From: Shinisaurus crocodilurus
Lineage: Eukaryota > Chordata > Lepidosauria > Squamata > Shinisauridae
DNA length: 64,000 bases
Assembly (NCBI GenBank): GCA_021292165.1
Contig: JAHFWL010000058.1
Location: forward strand, 1,116,001 to 1,180,000
Direction of reading: 5' to 3'
Shown: piece by piece, positions 50,076 to 60,366 of the stretch
How the letters are laid out: each line of letters begins with the position of its first letter
How positions within the stretch are numbered: position 1 is the stretch's first letter
Notes under the pieces: generated by a model
Database searches by the model: none
What the model was told of the DNA's origin: nothing
What the model saw: only the letters and a program-made list of their open reading frames with translations
Translations under genes and position numbers: made by a program

Positions 50076-50182
50076 GTATCCCCTTGAGACAAAAGAGGTC
50101 ATTATCGCTCAGCCAAACTCTCCTTTAAGCTACCCCATTCAAGGAGCCGAGGTGATGCCTTTGCACACCATTGTAATTCCAG
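50076..50182 (+). CDS. B4GALNT2: B4GALNT2 exon 4
   Basis: Acceptor TTGACCCCAG (AG at 50074-50075), donor CAG/GTATGT (GT at 50183-50184), 107 bp, entering phase 2 and leaving phase 1. It encodes YPLETKEVIIAQPNSPLSYP, then IQGAEVMPLHTIVIP. The QPN.P..YP(I/V)(Q/H)G.EVMPLHT..IPG block is a strong match to B4GALNT2 and shared in looser form with B4GALNT1, so it marks the family; MPLHT favours B4GALNT2. No catalytic residues are known in this part. Confidence 0.92.
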
Positions 50183-50244
50183 GTATGTCGACTGCAATAG
50201 CTAAACCGCTGCTGGGGGGGAAATGAAACAACAAGGGATGTTCT

Positions 50245-50805
50245 TGTGAGAGCTGGACTGACCCGGGTTCAAAAGCTTCCCTAGCCAGTGACCCTCAGTC
50301 CCAGTCATGCAGACGGAAGGAGGAGATAACAGCAGTTAATAAAGATTAAAGAGTTTATTTGTAAGACCCAATTACATGGGATTAAGGCAAACAATGCATC
50401 TCTTACTCACTACATGATTGCAGACTCAAATCCAATACCCCAGTGGTAAGGCTAGATGAACAAGACCAGAGAGCCAGGAAGTCAAGACAAGTCGAGTGAG
50501 ACGAGAGGAGTGAGACGAGCAAGCAAGCAAGCAAGAAGTGAGGAGTGAGGGAAGCTGTCAACAAGTGTGTCAGCTTTATACCACTAGACCTGTACCTATA
50601 AATAGGATATTACTCACCCCAGTTGTATAACCTATTCATCAACATGTTGACTGCTAACCTGTCCAAGGCTGCTGAGTCATATCACCTTGAGACTATGTCT
50701 CGTGACTAGAGACCTTGTGTACTTCATCTCAAGAGACATCCTCCATGTCAGGTGATAATCCTGATGTCAGGTGGTAATCTCGTTCTGCCTATGCAAAACC
50801 TAACA
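50245..50805 (-). mobile_element. Solo LTR, family C, perfect 5-bp TSD
   Basis: TGTGAGAGCTGG to CAAAACCTAACA, flanked by GTTCT (50240-50244 and 50806-50810). On the minus strand a TATA-like GGTATAAAGCTGAC (about 50570-50583) lies upstream of an AATAAAC polyadenylation signal (about 50355), giving promoter and poly(A) in the expected order, so it is minus-oriented. CAAGCAAGCAAGCAAG repeats lie at 50520-50535. Confidence 0.88.
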
Positions 50806-50896
50806 GTTCTAACTTGACTGGTAGAGCCGGTCCAAGGCATTTTGCTGCCTGAGGTGGACACGATGGTGCCCCGCCCCCATTTCCACATACACAAGC

Positions 50897-51859
50897 CAGG
50901 GATGGGGACTCGGACTCAACTCGTGAGTCGGACTGAGTCCCCCCTCTGACTCGACTCGGACTCGAGTCCCAATATTTTTAATGGGACTCGGGACTCGAGA
51001 CCAAGGACTCTTCAACATCCCTGGGCTGTGCCAGAAGGAGTGGAGCGTGATTGCCGGCGAAGAGCGCATGGAAGCGAGGTGTGCCGCTGCTCGGCCACTA
51101 TGGACGGCTACCAGGAGTGCAGCCCCAACAGTGTGTCAAGATTTATTTTGATTGATGTGTTGCATACTTGGGAGAGGCAGAAGAAGGACCTGAGATTACT
51201 CTGTGTGGCTGCTCTGAGTGTGTTTCTGGTTCCAGCAAGTTCATTACCAGTGGAGCGGGTGTTCAGTGAGGGTGGAATTGTGATGAGATCTCACCGTTCC
51301 AGAATGGGGGCCAAACATTTAGAAAAAATCATGTTCCTCAAATGCAACATGGATAAGTTTTAGGAAGTACAGCAAGTTTATTTTTTAAAATCATTTTCTA
51401 AAATGCAACCTTTCAGACATTTTGGGTTTGGCTGCCTCTGCCTGGCTGCTTGTCTGGGGTTCCCAGCCTCCTCTGCCTGCCTGGTCTCTTCTTGACCAGT
51501 TCAACAGTTGAATTGTCCAAGACAAAGGCCTCTGCCTGCCTGCTTTGGGGTTCCCTGCCTCCTCTGCCTGCCTGGTTATTTTGGGTTTGTCTGCCTGGTC
51601 TGTTCTTGCCAAAATCAGTTGCAGAGTTTTGAAAGAAAAAGGCACACTTGTGCCTAGAATTTATTTAAACCACACATCTGAAGTAGCCTTATTTTGTTGG
51701 GAAAAACCCCCATTGATTTTAATAGGGACTCGCGGAGTCTGCTTTGGGAGTGACTTGTGACTCGTGACTCGTGAGTCACCATTTTGGACCAAGGACTCGG
51801 ACTCGAGACTCGGGTCCAAAGACTCGTGACTCGAGACCAAGGACTCTTCAACATCCCTG
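50897..51859 (+). mobile_element. hAT element, GACTCG family, copy 3, with transposase C-terminus, perfect 8-bp TSD
   Basis: Ends CAGGGATGGGGACTCGG and CTTCAACATCCCTG; duplication ACACAAGC (50889-50896 and 51860-51867). At 51193-51360 the plus frame encodes LRLLCVAALSVFLVPASSLP, VERVFSEGGIVMRSHRSRMG and EKIMFLKCNMDKF. This is the hAT transposase C-terminal dimerisation segment, whose usual S..ERVFS.GG....(K/R)RS.L/M...(V/L)E(K)..FLK pattern is visible. It ends at TAG 51361-51363. The catalytic DDE core is gone. Its 3' third equals copy 1 (8723-9413). Confidence 0.93.
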
Positions 51860-51867
51860 ACACAAGC

Positions 51868-52794
51868 CGACTGGACTGGCAGCTGAATCTTTCTTCAACA
51901 CTGGGGGCAGGATGGCATCTTCCACCGCACCTGAGGATGTTGGAAAGGCCATATGGCATGCATAGCCCTGTCCTCCAACAGCTCCTCGCTGCCACCCAGG
52001 GGTGTTGCTTGGCCCATCTGGCCTCTGACCCAGATCTATTTCCCAGAGCCCAAAGTGTCCGTTGGTGCCAGTGGAAAGGTTTTTTTTCTCAGCTTAATTG
52101 CTGTGCAGGGGGCAATTATCAGGGGGGACCACATCTGGGGAGTGAAGAGTAAACTCTTTCTTCCCTGTGCACTGTGGGGGGCCCAATCCCCCCCCTCTGC
52201 ATGGCAATTAAGCTTAGGAACAACAACTTCCATTGATGCCAGTGGAAAGATGGGACCCCAAATCTTTGACGTGCCTAGCAGTGCCACTGCTATCACACCT
52301 GACTGCCTGAGGCAGCCAGCTGCACCGCTCTCCCTAATGATGCACCTGTGGCCACCTGTGAAGCTTGTCACTATCTGTTTGCTCATCTGTGTAACTTAAG
52401 CAGGCCTTGGTCTCTGAGCATCCATTCTTTGTGTACCAATGTTCCGTATCTTCAATAAATGTAACATTCAGTAAAGGGATCTTATGCTTTGATGTCCAGT
52501 TCCAGGTTCTCTTGGCAGCTATGGAGTCTTTACCTCCATAGACTACGGAGTCTGTAGTCTTTACCAGGGCAAGCGACAAGTGTCATTATGGTCAGGTATC
52601 TGTCGAGGGCCCACTCCCCACCAGGGGCCCACTAGCAATAGGCCGGTTGAAGTCGATCCTCCTCTTCACCATTGCAACCTGCTTGTTCACTTGCCTCTTG
52701 CTCTGGCCTAGGCAACGGTGGTGGTGAGAAGGAGGAGTTGTTTAAGATCCTCTTTGGATGCCTTTCTGCATATCCCACCACTAAGAGAGAAACA
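51868..52794. other. Intron 4, unannotated; old hAT text
   Basis: GCCGGTCCAAGGCATTTTGC (50827-50846) left of the GACTCG element and CTGCCTGAGGCAGCCAGCTG (52302-52321) look like the ends of an older hAT that copy 3 inserted into. 52400-52620 is unrecognised. Confidence 0.4.
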
Positions 52795-53325
52795 CAGGAT
52801 AGGGCCTTCTCTGTGGCAGCACCCCACCTGTAAAACTGTCTCCTAAGGGAAATAGACTGGCCCCTTTATTCAGTATTAGGCTGGCTGTTAAAATGTTTTT
52901 CTTCGAAATAACTTGCTAGTATTTTACATGCATTAGCTCTGCACTATGTTTATTTATTTCTTTATTACATTTATACCCCGCCTTTTTTCCTGCAAGGAAC
53001 TCAAGGCGGCTTACATAATCCTCCTTCTCCTCTCCATTTTATCCTCACAACAACCCTGTGAGGTAGGTTAGGCTGAGAGGCAGTGACTGGTCCAAAGTCA
53101 CCCAGTGAGCTTCATGGCTGAGCGGGGACTAGAACCCGGATTTCCTGAGTCCAGTCCAACACTCTCACCACTACGCCACACTATTAAGATTCTCTCCTGC
53201 TCTTAATCCTGCTTTGGGTGATGTTTTAAAATGTTTTCATTTTTTAAATTGTATTAAAAAAAAGAAAAAAAAGAATTAACACTGTTTTAAGTTTTACTTG
53301 TAAGTCGCCTGGGGAGCCTTATTCA
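52795..53325 (+). mobile_element. L2-type LINE 3' fragment, interrupted by a SINE
   Basis: GGGCCTTCTCTGTGGCAGCA, CCCACCTGTAAAACTG and the 3' UTR continue after the SINE (52949-53188) and end AAGTCGCCTGGGGAGCC. Confidence 0.72.
52949..53188 (-). mobile_element. tRNA-derived SINE (Sauria-type), full length
   Basis: The minus strand reads AGTGTGGCGTAGTGGTGAG, GGGTTCTAGTCCCCGCTC (B box), CACTGGGTGACTTTGG and the GGCGGGGTATAAATGTAATA tail. Nested in the L2 fragment. Confidence 0.87.
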
Positions 53326-53348
53326 GGCTTCATGGATCTAGTGGATTC

Positions 53349-53523
53349 ATTATAGATTTTATAGATCACAGAGTTGGAAGGAGCCTACCAGGCTATCGAG
53401 TCCAAGCCCCTGCTCAATGCAGGAAACTAGAGGAGGGGTCTCCCATCCAAGTAATAACCAGGCTTGACCCTGCTTAGCTTTCCACGCTCAGACAAGCTGA
53501 GCCAGCGTGAGCCACAGGCCTGT
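53349..53523 (-). mobile_element. 5S-derived SINE with CR1-type tail, near full length
   Basis: Complete from the CTGTGATCTATAAAATCTAT tail to the ACAGGCCTGTGGCTCACGC type head on the minus strand. A/C-box segments AAAGCTAAGCAGGGTCAAG and TACTTGGATGGGAGACC are kept. Confidence 0.87.
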
Positions 53524-53721
53524 ATTAGGCTGAAAGACAACTCATAAATGTGTGTGTGTGTTTTTTTAAAAATTGCATTCTCCTTAAAGATTGATTTGCT
53601 TTCAGACCTGTAGACAAAATGGCACCCCTCTTTTGCAAGGGTGATTAGAGCAATCGTCCTTTGCTCTGGAGTAGTTTCTTGCAGAATCCATTTTCAGTCC
53701 TGGATCTAATCCTTTGGTATA

Positions 53722-53971
53722 CAGTCATGCCTTGGATTGAGAGCATAATTCGTTCTGGAAACGTGCTTGTAATCCAAAACACTCTTATATCAAAACGAAA
53801 TTCCCCCAAAAAAATTGGTACAGAGATTTTTAATTTAAGATGTACTACAGTACTTGTATTGCAAGACGTCACTTGTATATCAAGTCAATTTTTAAAAAAT
53901 AAATATTTAAAAATTTGCTTGTCTTGCAAAACGCTCTCAAACCAAGTTACTTGCAATCCAAGGTATTACTG
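53722..53971. mobile_element. Tc1/mariner (pogo-like) MITE with TA duplication
   Basis: 250 bp. Ends CAGTCATGCCTTGGATTG and CAATCCAAGGTATTACTG form about 18-bp inverted repeats. TA dinucleotides flank both sides (53720-53721, 53972-53973). The CAGT.AT(G/A)CCTTGG terminus is that of mariner/Tigger-type elements. No coding capacity. Confidence 0.87.
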
Positions 53972-53997
53972 TATCTGAAACTAGGAATGTGGGAGTA

Positions 53998-54170
53998 CAG
54001 GCCTGTGGTTTACGCTGGCTCAGCTTGTCTGAGCGTGGAAAGCTAAGCAGGGTCAGGCCAGGTTATTACTTGGATGGGAGACCCCTCCTCTAGTTTCCTG
54101 CATTGAGCAGGGGGTTGGACTCGATAGCCTTGTAGGCTCCTTCCAACTCTATGATATAGGAAATCTATAA
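53998..54170 (+). mobile_element. 5S-derived SINE with CR1-type tail, near full length
   Basis: CAGGCCTGTGGTTTACGCTG, AAAGCTAAGCAGGGTCAGG, TACTTGGATGGGAGACC (5S A and C boxes), body CCTCTAGTTTCCTGCATTGA, end GTTGGACTCGATAGCCTTGT, TATAGGAAATCTATAAGAAA. Confidence 0.9.
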
Positions 54171-54511
54171 GAAATCTGCAAGGGATTCAAATGAGTTTGG
54201 ATATCTATGAATCTGACCTGTGGATTTCTCAGCAGACCAGCTTTTTCCAAGCCACACGAATTCCACAGACTGCGAACTCGTACATCCCTACAAAAAAATC
54301 CAATTCCATCAATGAGCGGACGATGGAATGAAAGATGCCTGACAATCCGCAAAACACAGACAGAACGGATTTGACAAAATCTGTACATCCCTATAACCAT
54401 AGTGAAATCTGAGCATGTGCAGAGCACATTTCTCTCATAAGCAGCCCCTGCATAACGGGCAGGGCTTCAGGGTCAGAGGGCATAGTTCCCAGTCATGCCT
54501 GAGTGTTGTGT

Positions 54512-54812
54512 TAGGGATGTATCCGCTCGCCTCACGCGGGCGTAGTGGGCCAAAATCGGCCCCACTCATGCCCGCAAGAGGCGAGCGGGCCTTACTGGCT
54601 GTTAAGCCCTGTTGCCCTGGTTTCTACAGAAAATACGTAGAATTGGAGTCCCGTCACTCTGGCTCAGGGTCCCGTCACAGCCGGCATGGCCAGCTTGAGC
54701 GGTGTGGAGAATCGCTCCGCACCGCTGAGGATCGAGTGGCGGGGGGGCGCCACGGAGAGGAGAGGCAGAGCGGGGGGTGCCCCCCCCCCAGGTATGTGGA
54801 CATCCCTAGTTG
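54512..54812. mobile_element. Probable GC-rich hAT-like element (TAGGGATG ends)
   Basis: TTAGGGATGTATCCGCTCGC at the left and GTGGACATCCCTA at the right are inverted (TAGGGATGT). The interior has AAGCCCTGTTGCCCTGGTTT and a GAGCGGTGTGGAGAATCGCTC / CGCACCGCT hairpin (core GAGCGGTGTGGAGAATCG), modules shared with other hAT elements in the window. No clean 8-bp duplication. Confidence 0.6.
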
Positions 54813-55490
54813 TAATATCTTCCTTTTAGACATGAAAATTTGGATTCATGCTCCAGTCTTTGCAATTTCTCCTTTCCTAGCTGCTTCATCACAGGGCCGG
54901 GCCCAATCATTCACATATTAATTATATGTTTATCTTGTTCTTCTTTCTAGGAGCTCAGCAAGTTGAGATAGATCATAGTCTGCCCTTTGCATTACATTGT
55001 TGTGGTTTGCTAAAGGGCTGGAAACTGTCAATTGTTTGGTTGATTATTTAATGTTTACCATATCATTTTGGATATTCTGCCTCAGGCAGCAAAATATCTT
55101 GGGCTGTCTCTGTTGGGAAAGATCAATGAATTCAGGTAGAACATGAAGAGAAATTTCTCCCTTCTGTCTTTGTCCACATCCCTTTCCTCTCATCTCTTGC
55201 CTTCCCTGCTGGCGAAAACAAATGCGGCGTAAGATGGAGAGGAAAACTAGCTGAAAGAGTGAAGCACAGAAGGGAGAGTTTGCAGTTGAGGGGGGACTGA
55301 GATATTTGCCTCATGGGGCTGAATTTGGCCCATTGGTCCCTTCTGGGAGAGTATTGTCACCTACTCTGTAAAACAGGGCAAAGCAAGCTTTGTTGCACTT
55401 TCAAAAACAAAACAAACCAGCTATTGTGCCATGCAAGTAAATTATTGTTTCCCGTAGTTTAAAAGGTTCTGTTTGCTTTTGTTCTTAAAG
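54813..55490. other. End of intron 4, unannotated
   Basis: GCCTCAGGCAGCAAAATATC at 55080-55099 is old hAT text. The acceptor tract of exon 5 is GTTTGCTTTTGTTCTTAAAG. Confidence 0.45.
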
Positions 55491-55528
55491 GGCTTGGTTT
55501 CCATGGAACAAGTACAGAAGAACAACAG
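55491..55528 (+). CDS. B4GALNT2: B4GALNT2 exon 5 (38 bp)
   Basis: Acceptor TTCTTAAAG (AG at 55489-55490), donor CAACAG/GTAACG (GT at 55529-55530). It enters phase 1 and leaves phase 0, joining exon 4 and exon 6 without a break. It encodes (G)LGFHGTSTEEQQ, aligned with the variable GLQFEG... loop of B4GALNT2 right after the IPG motif. It is tiny and would be missed by similarity alone; the phase agreement on both sides supports it. Confidence 0.82.
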
Positions 55529-55744
55529 GTAACGTTGTGTTTCGTAATGATTTGAAGTGTGTGGTACCACTCCAGGTTTGGGATGGGTTCTCTTGAGAAG
55601 TGTGGAAAAGCAAGACTGTAGTCGTTTTGCAAGTCACAACAACTGGTTTCTTAACTGTGGATTGTTCTGAATGAAGTGGGAGGGAGGGAGCATGCAAGTT
55701 CTTGATGGCCAGGGATGCACCATCTCTCAGATGTTTATCTTCTT

Positions 55745-56245
55745 TCTTTTTTTTAAATTATCTTTTATTGTGAGTTTCAGAAAATTATAACAAAAACAAA
55801 AAAAAAATTTAAAAAGCAGGGGGGGAAGGAAAAATAAAATTAAAAAATGTACAGTTTTCATTACATAAAGTTTAAATATATCAATTGTAATACATACATG
55901 TGAAATGTATGCCCATATATATTATATATGTGTAAGAAGGTGTACTGCTATAAATATGAATAGTTATGCATAAGCTTCAGTAAAGGCAAACCAAATATCC
56001 CTATATTTGTCCATGCGTAGGTAGCGTCTAAATACCACCACTCGAAAGTTGAAAGTGTCATTAAGTCCTTGATCCATTGCTTATCGGGGCTAGCCATTTA
56101 TCCTTCCAGTGTTGTAGTATCAGCCTTTTAGCTGTCAAAAGGGCGCAGAAAATCCATTTACAATACATCACCTTGCGTTAAGTTCCAAGAGACGGGTAAA
56201 TAGTTAAGAGGAACGTGTACGTCAGTAAATATTAGAGAACTTGGT
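55745..56245 (-). mobile_element. 3' UTR of the Tx1/L1-like LINE
   Basis: TGCATAAGCTTCAGTAAAGG, CAAACCAAATATCCCTATAT match 20430-20480. 56190-56240 (GACGGGTAAATAGTTAAGAG, GTCAGTAAATATTAGAGAAC) matches 36600-36655, the end of that family. An A-rich UTR (55750-55870) marks the 3' end. Confidence 0.7.
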
Positions 56246-56249
56246 TGTT

Positions 56250-57170
56250 TATCATGCTGTCTGAACTTGGACACCTGGCCAACACAAAGCAAAATCTCAA
56301 CCAGACCCGTTTCTTAAGCCCTTGTAGAAAACGTATGGGCATCGCAGTTGAAACTGGGCCGTGTATAATGCACGAACACGCATCATGCCAGCGCAGGCAT
56401 TGGTATTTGGGGACAGATAGGGCTAGGCCTACCATTCAGCAAAGTGATGCAGCCTCCATAGGCAGCTGATTTGGGGTGTCATGAAAAGGGCAGCAAGTTC
56501 TTACTTAATTGATTATTATTGTGTTTTTACTGCCGGGGAGGGGAAGAAGCACTTGTGGGATTTTCTGCCTCCGGTGCCAAAATGGCTTGGCCCACCTTGG
56601 GTACTATGCACCTTGGCTTGGGGGAGGGGCATCAGTTGTTGCTCCACCTCAGACAGCAGAGTGTCTTGGGCCGAGTCTGAGTGTAGAATTCAATGTTAAT
56701 TTAAAATATGCCCATGCTTGCAGCTGCACTTTGTATAGTAGCCTCAACTGTACAAAGAGAGTCTCAAAAGTGTGTGTGAGGAATGATCTGATGACAGAAG
56801 TTGTGGTTTGGCAGCACCTGGACTTCAAGCACTTATGGGAAGTGCCCGGCATAGCTCTTTGCTCCTTTATGTTTGTGAGAGAAACAGAATAAATTGTTCC
56901 AAATAAGCCAATATATGCAAACTTGTTTCATTTGCACAATGTATACAGATTGCACAATTCTGAGTGCCCTCTAAAAGAGTGCAATATATCCATGGCCTTT
57001 CCTATGAATTGCTTGGGCCTTAGAGACTAGCCTCCCTTCCTATAGCGTTGCAGTCTTCCTGATATAATCGAGTAGTCTCTTAAAATTCCATTTATGTGCC
57101 AATTCAATGCACCAAGGACACAGAGAGGCATACAGCAGCTCTCCCACATGTGTGGAACTCACTCTTCATA
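56250..57170. other. Intron 5, unannotated
   Basis: GCTCCACCTCAGACAGCAGA at 56641-56660 is likely old hAT text. No gene. Confidence 0.4.
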
Positions 57171-57174
57171 GAGA

Positions 57175-57350
57175 CAGGCCTGTGGCTCACGCTGGCTCAG
57201 CTTGTCTGAGCATGGAAAGCTAAGCAGGGTCAGGCCTGGTTATTACTTGGATGGGAGACCCCTCCTCTAGTTTCCTGCATTGAGCAGGAGGCTGGACGCG
57301 ATGGCCTTGTAGGCTCCTTCCAACTCTATGATCTATGAAATCTATGAAAC
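57175..57350 (+). mobile_element. 5S-derived SINE with CR1-type tail, full length
   Basis: The cleanest copy: CAGGCCTGTGGCTCACGCTG, AAAGCTAAGCAGGGTCAGG, TACTTGGATGGGAGACC, CCTCTAGTTTCCTGCATTGA, CTCCTTCCAACTCTATGATC, TATGAAATCTATGAAACC. Confidence 0.92.
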
Positions 57351-58074
57351 CTTGAAACCTGCACTATCTGGTCATACCCCAAATCTTTCCAGATAGCGTC
57401 TTAAATTGCAGCAAGTGACACTTTAAATGCTCTCCTGCTCTCCTGTAGGGGGTTATGCTGCTGCTGCAACAGCATATGCAAAAGAGTGGTCTTGAATCAA
57501 ATCTTATAATCCTGTGCAGCTTATTGCCTCTCAACAAGTATGCACACACAGGTGTTTGTACTAGGGCTAAACCAAAATGCACCCCCCCTGCCCATTTTAA
57601 CACCCATTTGATGGGTGGCAAAAGGAAGGGCGTTTGGGCTATTTTCAAGGGTGGGGCAAATTTTGAGGGTGGAAGCACAAAACTTACCTGTACTCCTCAT
57701 GGGGCCACTGCTGCTGGCTACCATGTTTAATTTCCCACAGTGCACCCAGAACGACATTGAGTCACATGGCATATCTTTGTCCCGAGGAGCATTCTGGAAG
57801 TAAAAATAGTAGCCCACAATGACAGCTGCCTAAAATTGTGGATATCAGTGTGGCCTTCATATTCCACCAAAATAACCCTCGGAATGAAGCAACAACATGA
57901 CATAACATTGTTCCAGGAGAATTATGGGAAATTAAACATGATAGCCAGAGATGCACAGCCACCGGGACAAAAGTCCCAGCTCCACTGCCATTGCTGCTAG
58001 AACCCTGGTTTGCACAACATGACCAAGTCATTGTGGTTGCAACCCCTGATCAGGGCGATTAGGGGTTGTGCCAT
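57351..58074. other. Intron 5, unannotated
   Basis: No recognised feature. Confidence 0.4.
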
Positions 58075-58330
58075 GTCATGTGAACCTGGCCATTGTGGGT
58101 TATTCAGGAGTTAAACAACCCTCACATATAACCCTCAATTAGTAGTAGGGTTATGTAAGGGTTGTTTAACCAATAACCCATGATGGCCGTGCTTGCACAG
58201 CATGGTGCAACCCCAGATTGCCCCGATCATGGCTTGCATATTCAAAATGGTGGTCGCACACGCCCAGCATGCACTGTGGGTCATCTTGGGTTAAATAACC
58301 CACAATGAGCCAGGTTTCTCATGCATACCA
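58075..58330. mobile_element. Fold-back MITE related to the GGGTTCAGAC group
   Basis: GAACCTGGCCATTGTGGGTT, ATT at the left and AAATAACCCACAATGAGCC, AGGTTTC at the right are inverted. Inner pairs GGGTTATGTAAGGGTTGTTT and AAACAACCCTCACATATAAC also fold. Confidence 0.7.
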
Positions 58331-58532
58331 GCTCAGAGAGTGGAGGTGCAAAGCAACCACTCTCCCCCAAAAGTGGAAATGAACCGCCACCAGTAACCGT
58401 GATTTCAGGCCTTCTGCTCACTTCCGACCCCCAAATTAAAAAAAATTGTGACTAATCCGAGTTAGCTGGAGGATGGGGACATATTCCTTGCTCCTAATTT
58501 TTTTTTCTTTTGCCTTTCTGCAAAAACTCTAG

Positions 58533-58713
58533 GTGATTCTACAGGCATCATTTGGTACTCTGAACACCCTTGCTGATGTTTCTGAAGATGTGGTGCGTGG
58601 GCGAGGGGAGAAAAAGCTGATCATCTCTACTTCCAGTGTGAAGCTACTAAATCACATTCTTGAACACATCACCTACACTAGTACAAAGTACTTGCTCGAT
58701 GTAGTGGACATGG
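58533..58713 (+). CDS. B4GALNT2: B4GALNT2 exon 6: conserved region before the catalytic domain
   Basis: Acceptor CAAAAACTCTAG (AG at 58531-58532), donor ATGG/GTGAGC (GT at 58714-58715), 181 bp, phase 0 in and phase 1 out. It encodes VILQASFGTLNTLADVSEDV, then VRGRGEKKLIISTSSVKLLN and HILEHITYTSTKYLLDVVDM. The LTAS.GTLNTLADV...V.GRG...LIISTS....L..IL.H(I/V)TYTST.Y block is the strongest B4GALNT2 match in the window. B4GALNT1 lacks the GTLNTLADV and LIISTS wording. The first codon is a GTG, but as an internal exon this is not a start. Confidence 0.95.
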
Positions 58714-58849
58714 GTGAGCTGGACTGCTGCTGCTGGACAAACCTTCCAATGGCTGGCTTGCCCTTCAACTTGACTCGCTCTAGGCTGGGGATAAAATGAC
58801 TGCAAGAAGTATAAGCAGTAGCTTATTCTGCCATTGAAAGAGACTGTGA

Positions 58850-59153
58850 CTGGGTTCAGACAACACGATAACCCACACTCAAGGGTTGAGTATGTGTTGA
58901 GTGTGGATTGTTGTTGAACCGTGAGTTGTTGTTGAAACATGGGTTAGAGAACAAACCATGGTGAACAACCCATAGTTCACAACCCAACAACAAACCATGG
59001 CTTCTCTTCATGGGTTGTTTGTGGTTAACAAGCCATGGCTTGTTAGCGCAGCTGGGTTCAGACAACATGATAACCCACGGTTCAATAATAACCCATGACT
59101 CAACAACAACCCACACTCAACCCTTGAGTGTGGGTTGTCGTGTTGTCCGAAAC
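58850..59153. mobile_element. Fold-back MITE (CTGGGTTCAGACAACA family)
   Basis: CTGGGTTCAGACAACACGAT with inverse TGTCGTGTTGTCCG at the right; inner CTGGGTTCAGACAACATGAT at 59050-59069 and ACTCAACCCTTGAGTG. The centre is AACAACAAACCATGGC. Sits in intron 6. Confidence 0.82.
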
Positions 59154-59367
59154 CAATGTGTGTGGTACATTCTGGAGGTGAAGGGAACTAATTTTTATCC
59201 TTTTTAAAATTTCTTGGTAAAATCATTAAACTGCATGCCATCCTTGCAATTTTGAAAATGACTGACTGGTATTCCTCATCTTAAGACCTTGGGGGAATTA
59301 ATAAAACAGCTGACAGAAGAACACTGTTGTCAATCAGAAAGGACATTTGAGACAACGGATTAAAAAC

Positions 59368-59435
59368 AGCCTTCCTCCCTGACCTGGTGCCCTCCAGATG
59401 TGTTAGACTACAACTCCCAGCATCTCCCCAGGCTG
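59368..59435. mobile_element. Half of a palindromic hAT MITE
   Basis: CAGCCTTCCTCCCTGACCTG, GTGCCCTCCAGATGTGTTAG, CTACAACTCCCAGCATC. The second arm is missing. Confidence 0.65.
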
Positions 59436-59852
59436 TGGACTAAAACACAGCCTCTAAATTGGGGCGGGCAGATCTACTTTGCATTTTACTAGAACCCCAA
59501 ATCCACCAACCAGAGCCAGGTGGAAAAGATGTAGAATTATTAAAGAACAGGATGCTTCTGAGCATTTTCTGAGCCTAGGAATTTGTTTTCAGGATCAGAA
59601 CTGAACTGAGCTCACAGTCCTTTCACACAAAAGTACACTCTTGGTTATCCCAAGCTTTCCTCATTTCAACATCCCAATTTAGGTGTGTGTGTGTGGGAAA
59701 CAAACTCATTTTGTTATTGCTGTTGTTAAACAAGTGGGAGTCAGAAAGCCTTGGTGATGTACAGCAAATCACTCAGAGATCTACCAGAAGATCCCGATCT
59801 ACCTTCTGCCCAGCCCTGCTCCAAGCAGTGCTAAAACCGGGATGGGATTGAT

Positions 59853-59945
59853 TGGGAGGGACTGTGGCTCAAAGGCAGAGGGCAGAGGGCCTGCTTTGTA
59901 CACAGAAGGTCCCAAGTTCAATCTTTGGTATCCCTTAAAACAGAG
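59853..59945 (+). mobile_element. tRNA-Ala-like SINE head
   Basis: GGACTGTGGCTCAAAGGCAG (A-box region), GCCTGCTTTGTACACAGAAG and GGTCCCAAGTTCAATCTTTG (B-box region). Same family as 3245-4225; the body is truncated or diverged. Confidence 0.7.
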
Positions 59946-60153
59946 ACGCAGAACCAGAAACGGAGGGGAGTTCCATGGTTCCATGGTTCTCTCAGCATGG
60001 AGAAAGGGACTCAGCCAGCAATGAGAGGAGCAGCCACACCCACAAATGCCGCCCGGGTCTCTGGCTTCACGTGGCATCCCCTAAAGAGCCTGCCCTCCAT
60101 CCCATCAGCCTCAGTGGGCACCAGCCTCCACTGATTCCCCACTAGCATGACCT

Positions 60154-60222
60154 ATGCTGGAAATGCTGGGAGTTGCAGTCCAACGCATCTGGAGGGCACC
60201 AGATTGGGTTGGGGAAAGCTGG
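60154..60222. mobile_element. Half of a palindromic hAT MITE
   Basis: GCTGGGAGTTGCAGTCCAAC, GCATCTGGAGGGCACCAG and GGTTGGGGAAAGCTGG are the right arm of the 12829-type family. Confidence 0.65.
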
Positions 60223-60366
60223 TCCACTAAAATATTTTGAAAACAGAAGACTGGATGTCCTCCCGGCAAGGATAGGGTGACAGATGTTTCAAGGGCCAGT
60301 TGGACTGTGGAAGGTAGCCCTGCAACTGACAGCTAACTAACCACCTCCCGCTCAATTGCTTTCCAG

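Noticed and set aside
53998..54060. Possible 5S rRNA gene
   Set aside because: Only the middle of 5S is conserved and it runs into a SINE body; the same text occurs 11 times with CR1-type tails.
54415..54921. 168-codon plus-strand frame
   Set aside because: It spans a GC-rich transposon (54512-54812) and surrounding intron without motif or splice support.
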